The notes under the pieces: generated by a model
The model's database searches: none
The model's input: only the letters and a program-made list of their open reading frames with translations
Told to the model about the DNA's origin: nothing
NCBI GenBank assembly: GCA_963762575.1
Contig: CAVXLL010000002.1
Span: forward strand, 496,001 to 560,000
Source of the DNA: AP-15 sp963762575
Lineage (GTDB): Bacteria > Pseudomonadota > Alphaproteobacteria > ATCC43930 > CGMCC-115725
Length of the DNA stretch: 64,000 bases
Reading direction: 5' to 3'
Shown here: positions 1 through 8,564 of the stretch, one piece after another
Layout: each line of letters opens with the position of its first letter
Numbering within the stretch: position 1 is the first letter of the stretch
Position numbers and translations under genes: made by a program

Positions 1-1
1 G

Positions 2-1060
2 GCGCCATGCTACCATACCGGCAAAACAGACAGTGCCGGCAATCCACTCGTGGAATGCAACTGTCCTGTTTACGAAGGCCCCTTCGAACTGGGGCAAGCC
101 GGAGTGCCGTGCGACGCAAACGAGCTGACACCGCCGGCGGCGCGAACCGTCTCGCTCGGGTTCACCCCAGGCTTGCCGACTGCCTGGCCGAATTTGCCCC
201 CGCAACAGACGCAACAGAATAGCGCGGGACAACTCGACTCTGCGACAGCCACGCAGATATTGACCGCGGTCGGTGTCGACCCCGGGACGATCGAGAATTT
301 CATCGCGACATTCTTTCCCGCGATTCAACAGCAGGCGTATTCCGATTTCACCAGCCCGAGTCAGGGAACGGGCTACTCCCCCGAGCAGTCGTATGGCGAT
401 CAGAGCAGCGTTTTCGAACCTCCCGATAATTTCGCCGCCTGGGCTCAACTCCAGGCTCTGATCGATGCCCGTTACTCGAGCGGACCGGGAACTCCACCCG
501 TCTACGTCTGGTCGGCGGCCCACAATCCGTGGCAAAATCACCAGCCGATCGATCCCCCGGCGTCCGGTTGCTTGCCCGATGTGCCGGGTCAGAAATCCTG
601 TCCGCTTTATTCTCCGATGACGCAATATCCCGTGGTCCAGGGAAGCCCCCTCTGCCAGAAGGTGTGTGCTGCCTATCGCAACGATACCCGCACGGACGCG
701 AACGGGTCGGCCACGAACATCCAGGTTGGCTACAGCTGCGACGCGGCGCTGTGTACAACCCTCGGGAATGGGCAGAGCTCGCCGGCTCAGATCGATCCGC
801 TAGCCAAAGTCAACTTGCTGCAAAACGCGTGCGGCGGCTTGGCCGGGCAGAGCGGTTTGCGGGCTATCTTGGCGCTCGAACAGATCGACCACTGCAGCTG
901 TTGTGCAAGCCAAGTGTGCGGTTGCGCGAGTGCCGGGACCGACATTGATCCGGATACGCAGGGAGAGATTGCCGGGCTGAATGCTGCGCAGCAACAGCTG
1001 GGAATTACGCCGCAATGCCAGATCAACGGCACTCTTTGCGGCGCGGAGCCACCACCATAA
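2..1060 (+). CDS. Cys-rich, probably exported protein, 5' end outside the window
   Basis: I do not recognise the family. The frame is open from base 2, so the gene starts upstream and 352 residues of its C-terminal part are visible; the in-frame GTG at 50 is probably not the start. The visible part is rich in Pro, Gln, Ser and Cys. A dense cysteine patch (CSCCASQVCGC, near residue 300) and scattered Cys pairs suggest disulfides in an exported protein, but the signal peptide would lie outside the window. The stop at 1058-1060 is followed by a convergent gene on the other strand. Confidence 0.6.
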   Translation, partial: APCYHTGKTDSAGNPLVECNCPVYEGPFELGQAGVPCDANELTPPAARTVSLGFTPGLPTAWPNLPPQQTQQNSAGQLDSATATQILTAVGVDPGTIENFIATFFPAIQQQAYSDFTSPSQGTGYSPEQSYGDQSSVFEPPDNFAAWAQLQALIDARYSSGPGTPPVYVWSAAHNPWQNHQPIDPPASGCLPDVPGQKSCPLYSPMTQYPVVQGSPLCQKVCAAYRNDTRTDANGSATNIQVGYSCDAALCTTLGNGQSSPAQIDPLAKVNLLQNACGGLAGQSGLRAILALEQIDHCSCCASQVCGCASAGTDIDPDTQGEIAGLNAAQQQLGITPQCQINGTLCGAEPPP

Positions 1061-1107
1061 CTGGCCTCCACACCGCGTTGTTTTTCGGGGAAACTTGCTG
1101 GTGAGGG

Positions 1108-1947
1108 TCAAGCCTCAGGCGGGAAGAATACGAGAGTGCGCACCTCGATGCTCTCGCGGGGCGGCGCGTCCGGCGGCGAAGTGGGGTCGTCGAAGCCGGT
1201 GTGGGCGGAAAACCGCGCTGCTCCCTCGCGCGCCGAGTTGAAGCAGCGGATCAACACCGGTTCGTCAGCCTGCATTTTCGGGAAGTAGTAGTATCGCTGA
1301 TTGGGATTGTAGGTGATCGAATAGGTCTCGCCGGTGCGGTCCGGATATTTGAGGTCGCTGGCGACCAAATCTTCCTCGGAGAGGCTCTCCGCGTCGCACA
1401 AGGTCAGCGGCGATTCCAGCACCGGCCCGCGGATCGGGCGCCACAAATTGATGATTGCGTAGCGATGCTTCAGCAACTCTTCCGCTTCCTCGTCCATCAG
1501 CTGGCGCACGCGCTGCGGCGAGGACCATGCGGTGTAGTCGTTATGGACGCGCTTGGCCGGGATCTTGACGCAGCTCCCCTCGCGCGCCGCCATCGCCGCA
1601 TTGCGCACGATGTGGTCGAAGGCGACGACGCGCGCGGCGCCGGTCGCCTCCTTGATGACGCGCTCGCATTCCGGATAGTAGACCGACGTGATTTCGTCCT
1701 CGTCGTAGAAATTCTTTACTGCCGTCTGGCGGTGCAGCAGTACGAAGCCCTCTTTGTCCAGGGAGAGCCGGCCGATCAGCGGCCGCGCATCACGGATCGG
1801 CACTTGATGCTCTTCGCTCTTGCCCGTCCTGGCGGGAACCCCGGGAGGCGGCTCGTAATTGTAGGCGACGGGCTTTTCCGCCATCGGAACGAGGAAGTTG
1901 AGCGGCGCCACGACTGTCTTCGGATCCGCGACTACCGAGCCGTCCAT
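1108..1947 (-). CDS. CmcJ/NvfI-type oxidoreductase (GA4 desaturase-like family)
   Basis: The 279-residue protein resembles the family that holds cephamycin CmcJ and fungal asaB/NvfI-like proteins, which are iron/2-oxoglutarate-type oxidoreductases of varied substrates. Family marks visible are the N-terminal two-strand part ending in YNYEPPPG, a central block with DHIVRNAA, the HNDYTAWSSPQRVRQL segment with the conserved His and Asp, and NLWRPIRGPVLESPLTLCDA, then a C-terminal block with RYYYFPKM. Two adjacent ATGs exist; the one at 1947 lies 5 nt after a GGAGG and was chosen. It is separated by about 100 bp from the neighbouring operon, so co-transcription is uncertain. The substrate cannot be told from sequence. 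Confidence 0.75.
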   Translation of the reverse strand: MDGSVVADPKTVVAPLNFLVPMAEKPVAYNYEPPPGVPARTGKSEEHQVPIRDARPLIGRLSLDKEGFVLLHRQTAVKNFYDEDEITSVYYPECERVIKEATGAARVVAFDHIVRNAAMAAREGSCVKIPAKRVHNDYTAWSSPQRVRQLMDEEAEELLKHRYAIINLWRPIRGPVLESPLTLCDAESLSEEDLVASDLKYPDRTGETYSITYNPNQRYYYFPKMQADEPVLIRCFNSAREGAARFSAHTGFDDPTSPPDAPPRESIEVRTLVFFPPEA

Positions 1948-2042
1948 CATGTCCTCCGGAGTTGCAACTGTCCTGTCGGCTCAACCCTAAAAGAAGCCAT
2001 GTTGACCGTCAACAACGGCTGGACTTAGCGGGAGGCTGCGCG

Positions 2043-2408
2043 CTATAGCGAGGTAGGCGCGTCCGGCCCCTCGGCGAGAGGCGGGACGACCTCGATCGCC
2101 ATCGGCAAGTACAGCTTCAGGACATCGGCGGCGAACTCGACCTGCTCGTCGTCGAGGGCGCGAACGAATACCGCTGTCTCGCCGTTGCGGATGAACCGCA
2201 CAAAACTCTCGCGGGCATTGCCGATCACCAATGGATCGACCTCCAATGCCGCGAGCTCGGGCCGCAGGGTCGGAGGAATAGGACCGACCTCCTTCAGTAC
2301 CCGATGCGCAATATCCTGCGGCGCCACTCCTTCGGTGATCAGCCGGTGGACCGCGTCCTCGGCGATCCCACTCGAATGGAACAGACCGACTACCAAAAGC
2401 GTCGCCAT
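2043..2408 (-). CDS. Small protein of unknown function, last gene of the ThDP operon
   Basis: A 121-residue protein that I cannot assign. It opens with a hydrophobic beta strand (ATLLVVGLFHSSGIAEDAV), then alternates acidic helices and strands, consistent with a small alpha/beta ferredoxin-like fold similar to sensor or stress proteins of the 17M type; that fold is only a guess. The start is supported by an AGGAG 8 nt upstream. It begins 12 nt after the stop of the ThDP enzyme on the same strand, so it is probably co-transcribed with it and with the upstream CoA-transferase gene. Confidence 0.7.
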   Translation of the reverse strand: MATLLVVGLFHSSGIAEDAVHRLITEGVAPQDIAHRVLKEVGPIPPTLRPELAALEVDPLVIGNARESFVRFIRNGETAVFVRALDDEQVEFAADVLKLYLPMAIEVVPPLAEGPDAPTSL

Positions 2409-2420
2409 ATGGCTCTCCTC

Positions 2421-4094
2421 TTATGCGTTCCTTCCCGGCGCCCAAGGCTCCGGCGCGCGCGGTTCCAGATCGGTCACGACATCGACCACGACAGTTTCGC
2501 CCGCACCCATTGCCTCGGCGAGCGCGGGGGCGATCTCGCGTGGGCGCTCCACCCGGATGCCGCGGACGCCAAAGCTTCTCGCCACGGCGGTGAAATCGGT
2601 CGGTCCGAAGCGGATCAGCTCCTCTCCCCGGCCCGGCCGGTTGCCGGCGACGCGGCGCACGCCGGTCAAGTTCTGGCCGAAACCGGAATTGTTGTTGACA
2701 ACGACAGTGACGGCGATGCCGCAACGGCGCGCCGACTCGAGTTCGGCGAGGTGGTAGTAGAACCCGCCGTCGCCGGTGAAGCACAGGACTTTCCGAGCCC
2801 CCGCCGCGCATTTGGCGCCGAGCGAAGCCGGAAACGACCAGCCGAGCGACCCGGCCGCCCGCAGATAGGTCTGCCCGACGCCATTCAGCTCGATCATCGT
2901 GCCGGTCCAGATCCCGGAATAACCGGTGTCCGCAACCAGGACTGCATCGGATGGCAATGCCCGGGTTATTTCGGCGCACAGCCGCTCGACCCGGATCGGC
3001 GCGCTGTCGTTCTCAAATAGCGGGGTCATCGTGGCGCGCCAGTCGGCGACGATGCGCGCGGCCTCTTCGGCGAAACCAGGATCGCGCGTCGGTTTCCCGA
3101 TTACCTGGTTGAGGTAAACCAGTGTCGCTTTCGGGTCGCCGACAAGCCCCGTGGTATTCGGGTAGCTGCGGCCGATCTCCAAGGGATCGGCATCGATCTG
3201 CACGACTCTTGTGTCCACCTGCGGCACGGTCCAGTTCAAGGTGACCTGGTCGCCGGTATCGCAGCCGATAAACAGGACCAGATCGGCGCCGTGCACGATG
3301 CGGTTGGCCGGCGGCGCGGAATAGCTGCCGGCGACCCCGACAGAGAGCCGATGGCGGGTCGGGATGATACCGCGCGCCCCGAGGGTCGTGGCGACCGGCG
3401 CCTGCAGCGCCTCGGCGAGCGCGATGATCTCCGGCCCGGCCTGCGAGGCGGCGGCCCCGTCGCCGGCGACGATCGCGACGCGGCGAGCGGCGGTAAGCAC
3501 TGCGGCAGCGCGGTCGATGTCGGTAGCGTCGGCCATCGGCCGGTGTGCGGGGATGCGGCGCGCCTCGGGATCGATAACCGGCGGTTCGGCAGTCTGGCCG
3601 AGCTCGATTTCGTCCCCCTGATGGCCGGAGAAGTCGAGATGGGTCGGCCGCGGTGTGTCTGCCAAGGCCGCGCGCCAGGCATGGCGGAATAGCCGCGGCA
3701 GCTCGGAGGTCTGGTCGACGGTGGTCGAGAACTTGGTCACCGCGGCAAAGAGCGGCGCGTGAGGAATTTCCTGGTATGCATTGCGGTGCTGGAACGACGG
3801 CGGCTTGCGGCCTGTCAGCGCGACCACCGGGGTCCGCCCCAGAAAGGGGTCTTGCAGTCCGGACGCCAGGTTGGCGGCGCCGACCGCCTGCGCCATGCAC
3901 ACCCCCGGCCGCCCGGCAATCCTGGCGTATCCGTCGGCCATGTAGGCCGCGGCCTTTTCGGAATGCGCGAGGATCGGGGTGACCCCCAGGTCCTTCAATT
4001 GCAGCAACGTCCGGCGCAGGACAGACTCCACAAAGAAAACATGCGTAGTGCCCGCTCCGGCCAGCGCCCGCGCCAGCCATTCGGCCCCATTCAT
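2421..4094 (-). CDS. Thiamine diphosphate-dependent enzyme (acetolactate synthase/benzoylformate decarboxylase superfamily)
   Basis: The 557-residue protein has the three-domain ThDP decarboxylase layout. The N-terminal Pyr domain carries the cofactor-activating Glu in HSEKAAAYMADGYAR. A middle Rossmann-like domain is followed by a C-terminal PP domain with the ThDP/Mg motif GDGGFYYHLAELESA ending in VVNNN. It lies downstream of a formyl-CoA transferase-like gene, so a 2-keto or acyl-CoA decarboxylation role is plausible. The sequence is not a good match to oxalyl-CoA decarboxylase, and the true substrate is unknown. The ATG at 4094 gives the family-like start MNGAEWLA. An in-frame TTG at 4112 is better spaced from the GGGAGGA at about 4120-4126 and could be the real start. 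Confidence 0.85.
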   Translation of the reverse strand: MNGAEWLARALAGAGTTHVFFVESVLRRTLLQLKDLGVTPILAHSEKAAAYMADGYARIAGRPGVCMAQAVGAANLASGLQDPFLGRTPVVALTGRKPPSFQHRNAYQEIPHAPLFAAVTKFSTTVDQTSELPRLFRHAWRAALADTPRPTHLDFSGHQGDEIELGQTAEPPVIDPEARRIPAHRPMADATDIDRAAAVLTAARRVAIVAGDGAAASQAGPEIIALAEALQAPVATTLGARGIIPTRHRLSVGVAGSYSAPPANRIVHGADLVLFIGCDTGDQVTLNWTVPQVDTRVVQIDADPLEIGRSYPNTTGLVGDPKATLVYLNQVIGKPTRDPGFAEEAARIVADWRATMTPLFENDSAPIRVERLCAEITRALPSDAVLVADTGYSGIWTGTMIELNGVGQTYLRAAGSLGWSFPASLGAKCAAGARKVLCFTGDGGFYYHLAELESARRCGIAVTVVVNNNSGFGQNLTGVRRVAGNRPGRGEELIRFGPTDFTAVARSFGVRGIRVERPREIAPALAEAMGAGETVVVDVVTDLEPRAPEPWAPGRNA

Positions 4095-4134
4095 CGATCC
4101 GTGTTCACTCAACTCTCGGTCCTCCCGAAAATAG

Positions 4135-4270
4135 CTCCTCTCCGCCCCTTCTGGGGGAGAGGGAGGGGCCCACGCTGCAGGCGTGGGAGGCGTGAGGTGG
4201 GTGGGCGGCCGTTGGGAACGCGGCTCCCCCACCTCACCCCGACCCCTCCGCCCCCGAGGGCGGAGAGGGA
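4135..4270. repeat. GC-rich palindromic intergenic element (copy 1)
   Basis: This 136-bp stretch between two genes of one operon is built of inverted repeats: CTCTCCGCCC-type arms at both ends and nested GAGGTG/CACCTC arms. A clearly related element lies between trpB and trpA at 46717-46845. It looks like a BIME-like extragenic palindrome that could fold in the transcript. Confidence 0.7.
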
Positions 4271-4278
4271 GACGTTCC

Positions 4279-5487
4279 TCAGATAACATTGTTGTCGCGG
4301 AACCGCTGGATCTGGTCGGGCGTGTAGCCGGCGAGGGTTTGCAAGACATCCTCGGTGTGCTCGCCTTTCAGCGGCGCGCGCTTGGCGGCCACCGGCGAAT
4401 CCGAGAGGCGCACGGGGCATCCGATCACCGAAAAGCGGCCGCGCGTCGGGTGTTCGAGATCGAAGATGGTTTCGCGCTCGCGCAGATGCGGGTCGGCCAG
4501 CACTTCGGCCGTGTCGAGCACCGCGCCGCACACGATGCCGCGTCCGGCGAAGGCTTTCATGACCTCGCGCTTCTCGCGCTGCGCGGTCCAGCCTTCGATT
4601 TCCGCGGTCAATGCCGCGCCGTTGCGGGCGCGCGCCGGCGGGGTCGCGAAGCGGTCGTCGGTGCGCAGATCGGGTCGCCCGATCACTTCGGCCATCGCCT
4701 CGAACATCTCCGGATTGTCAGGCGGGATGATCATATAGACGTAGTCGTTCGACCCGCTGCCGGCGCAGCGCAACAGATCGGACCAGCCTCCCGTCGCCGA
4801 GCGGTTGCCGCTGCGTTCGAGCGGTTTTCCGGTCGCCAGGGTCTGGGTGTATTTGACCCGGGTCAGGTTCAGCACCGCCTCCTGCATCGCGACCTCGACG
4901 AGCTGCCCGCGGCCAGTGCGTTCGCGCTGGACCAACGCCGCGAGGATGGCGATCGTCAGATGCATGCCAGTGCCGGAATCACCGATATTGGCGCCGTTGA
5001 CCATCGGCGGGCCGCCTACCTCGCCGGTGACGCTCATCGCGCCGGAGGTTGCCTGCGCCACCGGCTCGAAACACTTGAAGCCGCTATAGGGGCCATACGA
5101 GCCGAACCCCTTGACCGAGGCGTAGATCGCCCGCGGATTGAGCGCCCTGACCGCCTCCCAGCCGAGGCCGAGCCGCTCCATAACTCCCGGCCCGAGGTTC
5201 TCCGCGACGATGTCGGCGTTTTGGATCAGGCGCCGGGCAATCTCCTTGCCCTCCTCGGTCCGCAGATTAACGACGGTGCTGCGCTTGTTGCTGTTGAGCA
5301 GCAGGAAGAAGAAGCTGTCGAGGTCCGGGTTGTCCATGTTCCACAGCCGGCGCGCCCGGTCGCCGTGCGGCGGGCGCTCGATCTTGATCACATCGGCGCC
5401 GAGCCAGGCCAGCATCTGCGTGCAGGAGGGGCCCGCCTGATCGTGCGTGAAGTCGATCACGCGAATACCCTCTAAAGCCTGGCTCAT
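4279..5487 (-). CDS. frc: Formyl-CoA:oxalate CoA-transferase-like family III CoA-transferase
   Basis: The 402-residue protein belongs to the CaiB/BaiF (family III) CoA-transferases, which pass CoA through a mixed anhydride on an Asp. It is close to Frc: GPSCTQMLAW, GADVIKIERP and LNSNKRS near the N-terminus, and the catalytic block IGDSGTGMH with Asp170 where E. coli Frc has Asp169. It also shares the late GCPVRLSDSP and GEHTEDVL blocks and the family length. The start at 5487 has AGGAGGA 6 nt upstream; a longer frame to 5634 lacks any ribosome site. It heads an operon with the ThDP enzyme after a palindromic spacer. Formyl or oxalyl-CoA transfer is likely, but other acyl-CoA donors are possible for this family. 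Confidence 0.85.
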   Translation of the reverse strand: MSQALEGIRVIDFTHDQAGPSCTQMLAWLGADVIKIERPPHGDRARRLWNMDNPDLDSFFFLLLNSNKRSTVVNLRTEEGKEIARRLIQNADIVAENLGPGVMERLGLGWEAVRALNPRAIYASVKGFGSYGPYSGFKCFEPVAQATSGAMSVTGEVGGPPMVNGANIGDSGTGMHLTIAILAALVQRERTGRGQLVEVAMQEAVLNLTRVKYTQTLATGKPLERSGNRSATGGWSDLLRCAGSGSNDYVYMIIPPDNPEMFEAMAEVIGRPDLRTDDRFATPPARARNGAALTAEIEGWTAQREKREVMKAFAGRGIVCGAVLDTAEVLADPHLRERETIFDLEHPTRGRFSVIGCPVRLSDSPVAAKRAPLKGEHTEDVLQTLAGYTPDQIQRFRDNNVI

Positions 5488-5648
5488 CTGGGTCCTCCTT
5501 CCCTCCCGGAATACCGGGGTGACCCTACACCGATGGCCAATCGGGTACCACCGGCTAGGCCAAGCCATTGACCCAGGCCGTTGACATCGGAGCGCGGGCG
5601 GGATTGCATCCTCTCGGGATGCCCTCGGCGACATTTAGGGAGGCCGGC

Positions 5649-6122
5649 ATGCAAGGCGATGCGACCGTCATTCAGCACCTCAACGCGGTCTTGAGGAACG
5701 AGATGACCGCCGTCAATCAATACTTCCTCCATGCCCGGATGCTGGATCATTGGGGTGCCGTCAAGCTCGGGGCCCATGAATACGAGGAGTTGATCGATGA
5801 GATGAAGCATGCGGACATGCTGATCAAACGCCTGCTGTTCCTGGGCGGCGAACCGCGTCTGGAGTTTGACAAGCTGCTGATCGGCAACAGCGTGCCCGAG
5901 GTCCTGGAATGCGATCTGCGCCTCGAGCAGTTGGCGATGCCGCAACTGCGGGAAGCGATCCCTTATTGCGAAGGCGTTCGCGATTTTGTCACGCGCGACC
6001 TGTTCAGCGAAATTTTGAAGGGCGAGGAGGAGCACGTCGATTTCCTCGAGACGCAACTGGAGCTGATTGGCAAGATCGGGCGCGAAAACTACATCCAGTT
6101 GCAAGCCGAGCCGCCCAAGTAG
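5649..6122 (+). CDS. bfr: Bacterioferritin
   Basis: The 157-residue protein has the length and four-helix pattern of haem-containing bacterioferritin, which oxidises Fe(II) and stores it as mineral in a 24-subunit shell. Met52 in the DEMKHADML helix is the haem axial ligand. Ferroxidase residues appear in place: Glu18 (RNEMTAVNQY), Glu51, His54, and the later Glu and EEEHVDFLE cluster. The start at 5649 follows a GGGAGG with normal spacing; the frame extends upstream to 5568 without support. It stands divergent from the frc operon. No bacterioferritin-associated ferredoxin is seen nearby. Confidence 0.95.
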   Translation: MQGDATVIQHLNAVLRNEMTAVNQYFLHARMLDHWGAVKLGAHEYEELIDEMKHADMLIKRLLFLGGEPRLEFDKLLIGNSVPEVLECDLRLEQLAMPQLREAIPYCEGVRDFVTRDLFSEILKGEEEHVDFLETQLELIGKIGRENYIQLQAEPPK

Positions 6123-6153
6123 CCGCAAGCCATCTAGAAGAGGGAAGCAGCAA

Positions 6154-7374
6154 ATGCCAGCAACAACACAGCGGTACAATGTCGGCGGGATTTACTTGCA
6201 GCGGCCGTTCAAGATTCGCCGCCTTGGCCATTTCGGTTTCAATGTCGAAAAATTGCCGGAAGGCCGGGAATTCTATGGCGACCTGCTCGGCTTCACCGCC
6301 TCCGATACGCTGGATTTCTCGCGGGCGCCGTGGTTTCCAAAGGACGCCGATCTCGGCGATCCGCGCGGTTATTTCATGCGCTATGGGACCGACCATCATG
6401 CCTTTGTGCTGTTCCCGAAGCGGGTTATGGATCATCGCGCCGACCGCAAATTCGCGCCCGAGATCACGATCAACCAGATCACCTGGCAATGCGGCAGCCT
6501 GAAGGAAGTCGTCGACGCACACGGCTATTTCGAGGAGCAGCAGGTCCGCATCCAGCGGGTCGGGCGCGACATGCCGGGCAGCAACTGGCACGTCTACGTC
6601 TACGACCCCGACGGTCACACGAACGAGTTCTACTACGGCATCGAGCAGGTTGGCTGGAACCGCCTCAGCAAGCCACGCGACATGTATTACCGCGGCTTCA
6701 ACGAGAAGCCGGGCTTGCCGCAGATGTCCGAAGCGGCCGAGCTGGCCGAAGCGGTCGAGAAGGGCATCGACGTGTTCTCGGGGCACCGCCCATCGGAGAG
6801 ATTGACCGCGACATACGATGTGGATGGGGTGCTGCTGCCGCGCCCGTTCAAGATCACCAAAGTCGGCCCGGTCAGCCTGTTTGTCGAAGACGTCGAGCGA
6901 GCCGAGAATTTCTATACCGAGCGGCTCGGCTTTGTTCGCAGCGAAGAAGCGGTCTATCACGGCGGCCGCTGCGTTTTTCTGCGCTGCGGCGCCGAACACC
7001 ACAGTGTGGGGCTCTTTCCGAAGGAGCTGCGGCGCACACTGGGCCTCAGCGAGCGCACGACCTGCATGTCGTTCGGGGTGGAGGTCGCGAGCTACGCGCA
7101 ACTGCGCGAAGCAGTCGCCTTTTTGAAGGAGCACGGGGTCACCTTCATCGACTCGATCCCGCCTGAGCTCTATCCCGGCATAGACTATTCGGCCTTTGCG
7201 CTCGACCCGGACGGCCACTGCATCCAGCTCTATTACTATATGGAGCAGATCGGCTGGGATGGCCGTGTCCGCCCAGCCTCCGAACGGCGCCGCGTCAACG
7301 GCCAATGGCCGCAGGCACTGGAGCCGCTTTCCGACACCTACGTCGACCAGGTGTTCCAAGGCCCGTTGGGCTAG
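6154..7374 (+). CDS. Two-domain VOC-family protein, putative extradiol dioxygenase
   Basis: The 406-residue protein has two vicinal-oxygen-chelate (glyoxalase-fold) domains, about residues 20-165 and 230-380. This resembles two-domain type I extradiol dioxygenases, which open catechol rings with Fe(II). The first domain keeps a possible His-His-Glu triad: His26 in LGHFGF, His81 or His82 in TDHHAFVLF, and Glu158 in DGHTNEFYYG. In the second domain the first His is Pro239 and the Glu is replaced by Gln (HCIQLYYY), so a metal site there looks lost. Classical BphC-type enzymes keep the C-terminal site instead. It is first in an operon with flavin monooxygenases, which suits aromatic ring opening. 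The start at 6154 follows AGAGGGAAG. Confidence 0.8.
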   Translation: MPATTQRYNVGGIYLQRPFKIRRLGHFGFNVEKLPEGREFYGDLLGFTASDTLDFSRAPWFPKDADLGDPRGYFMRYGTDHHAFVLFPKRVMDHRADRKFAPEITINQITWQCGSLKEVVDAHGYFEEQQVRIQRVGRDMPGSNWHVYVYDPDGHTNEFYYGIEQVGWNRLSKPRDMYYRGFNEKPGLPQMSEAAELAEAVEKGIDVFSGHRPSERLTATYDVDGVLLPRPFKITKVGPVSLFVEDVERAENFYTERLGFVRSEEAVYHGGRCVFLRCGAEHHSVGLFPKELRRTLGLSERTTCMSFGVEVASYAQLREAVAFLKEHGVTFIDSIPPELYPGIDYSAFALDPDGHCIQLYYYMEQIGWDGRVRPASERRRVNGQWPQALEPLSDTYVDQVFQGPLG

Positions 7375-7380
7375 CCCTTA

Positions 7381-8549
7381 GTGACGCCCGAAGAGTATTT
7401 GGGGCGCGCTCGCGCATTGCTGCCCGAATTGCGCGAACGCACGGCGCGTGCCGAGCAGTTGCGGCGGCTGCCCGAGGAGACCTTTGCGGATTTCCAGGAG
7501 GCAGGGCTCTTTCGCGCATTGCAGCCGAGGCGCTATGGCGGCTACGAACTCGATCCCGGCACGTTCTATCAGGCTGTCATGGAGGTCGGCGCGGTATGTG
7601 GGTCGAGCGCCTGGATCCTCGGGGTAATCGGGGTCCATAATTGGCACCTGGCGATTTTCCGCCGCAGGCGCAAGAAGACGTCTGGGGCGAGGACACCAGC
7701 ATCCAGCTCTCAACCTCGCTGGCGCCGACCGGGACAGTGCAGCGGGTCGATGGCGGATTCCGTCTCAGTGGGCGGTGGTCGTTCTCGAGTGGCTGCGATT
7801 TCTGCCAATGGGCCGTGCTCGGCGGAATTGTGCCGTCGGTCGAGCAGAGCCAGCCCCCCGATGCGCGCGTTTTCCTGGTGCCGCGCAGCGCCTATAGGAT
7901 CGACGACAACTGGCATGTAATGGGGCTTTGCGCCACCGGCAGCAAGGACCTCGTCGTCGATGACGCATTCGTGCCGGAATACCGCACGCATTCATACGAG
8001 GATGCCTTTCACCTGAAGCATCCCGGGGCCGCAATCAACAACGCTCCGTTATACCGGCTGCCCTTTGGGCTTGTCTTTGCGAACGGCATTACGGCTCCCG
8101 CCATTGGCGCCGCACTGGGTGCGTTGGAGTCGTTCCGAGACCAGTCGCTGAGGCGCATCAATGTGCGCGACCAGTCGCGCGTGGCGGAAGATCCGTTCAC
8201 GCAATACCGCTTGGCTGAAGCCGCCGCCGCGATCGGCGCGGCGCGCGACCGGGTGCTCGGCAATTTCGCCGAGATGATGCGCCTCGCCCGCGCCGGCGAG
8301 GAAATTCCGCTGACGGCGCGCGCCCGCTGCAAATGGGACGCCGGCAAAGCGATCGATTGGAGCGTCAAGGCGGTCGACTGGCTGTTCGAGGCAAGCGGCG
8401 GCCGCGGCATCTTTCTCGACAACCCGATCCAACGCGCCTGGCGCGACGTGCATGCAATGCGGGCGCACGCCGGCAACAATCCCGAGCGCGCTGCCTTCGT
8501 GTTTGCCCGCTCCGAGTTCGGGCTGCCGCCGCAGGACATCCGGTTCTAG
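7381..8549 (+). CDS. HsaA-like flavin-dependent monooxygenase oxygenase component (frame broken near 7661)
   Basis: Across two frames this region encodes an acyl-CoA-dehydrogenase-fold flavin monooxygenase of the HsaA/C2-HpaH group, which hydroxylates phenols with reduced flavin supplied by a reductase. The first frame gives the N-terminal helices and VHNWHLAIF. The second continues with PPQAQEDVWGED, SGRWSFSSGCDF, GTGSKDLVV-type blocks and a family-like C-terminus (FARSEFGLPPQD). The two parts join exactly if one C is restored in the TTTTCCGCCG run at about 7660, so a one-base deletion is the simplest explanation. The GTG at 7381 follows the dioxygenase stop by 6 nt. No flavin reductase gene is present nearby. 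Hydroxylation of a phenol before ring cleavage by the neighbour is inferred. Confidence 0.75.
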
Positions 8550-8564
8550 AAAGGGGAGATGCCA

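Noticed and set aside
2421..4094. Oxalyl-CoA decarboxylase as partner of Frc
   Set aside because: Only general ThDP motifs match; the specific oxalyl-CoA decarboxylase blocks are not seen.
4183..5475. A 430-codon plus-strand frame opposite the CoA-transferase
   Set aside because: It is antisense to a gene with strong Frc motifs, and its composition (Arg, His, Asp rich) is typical of a shadow frame.
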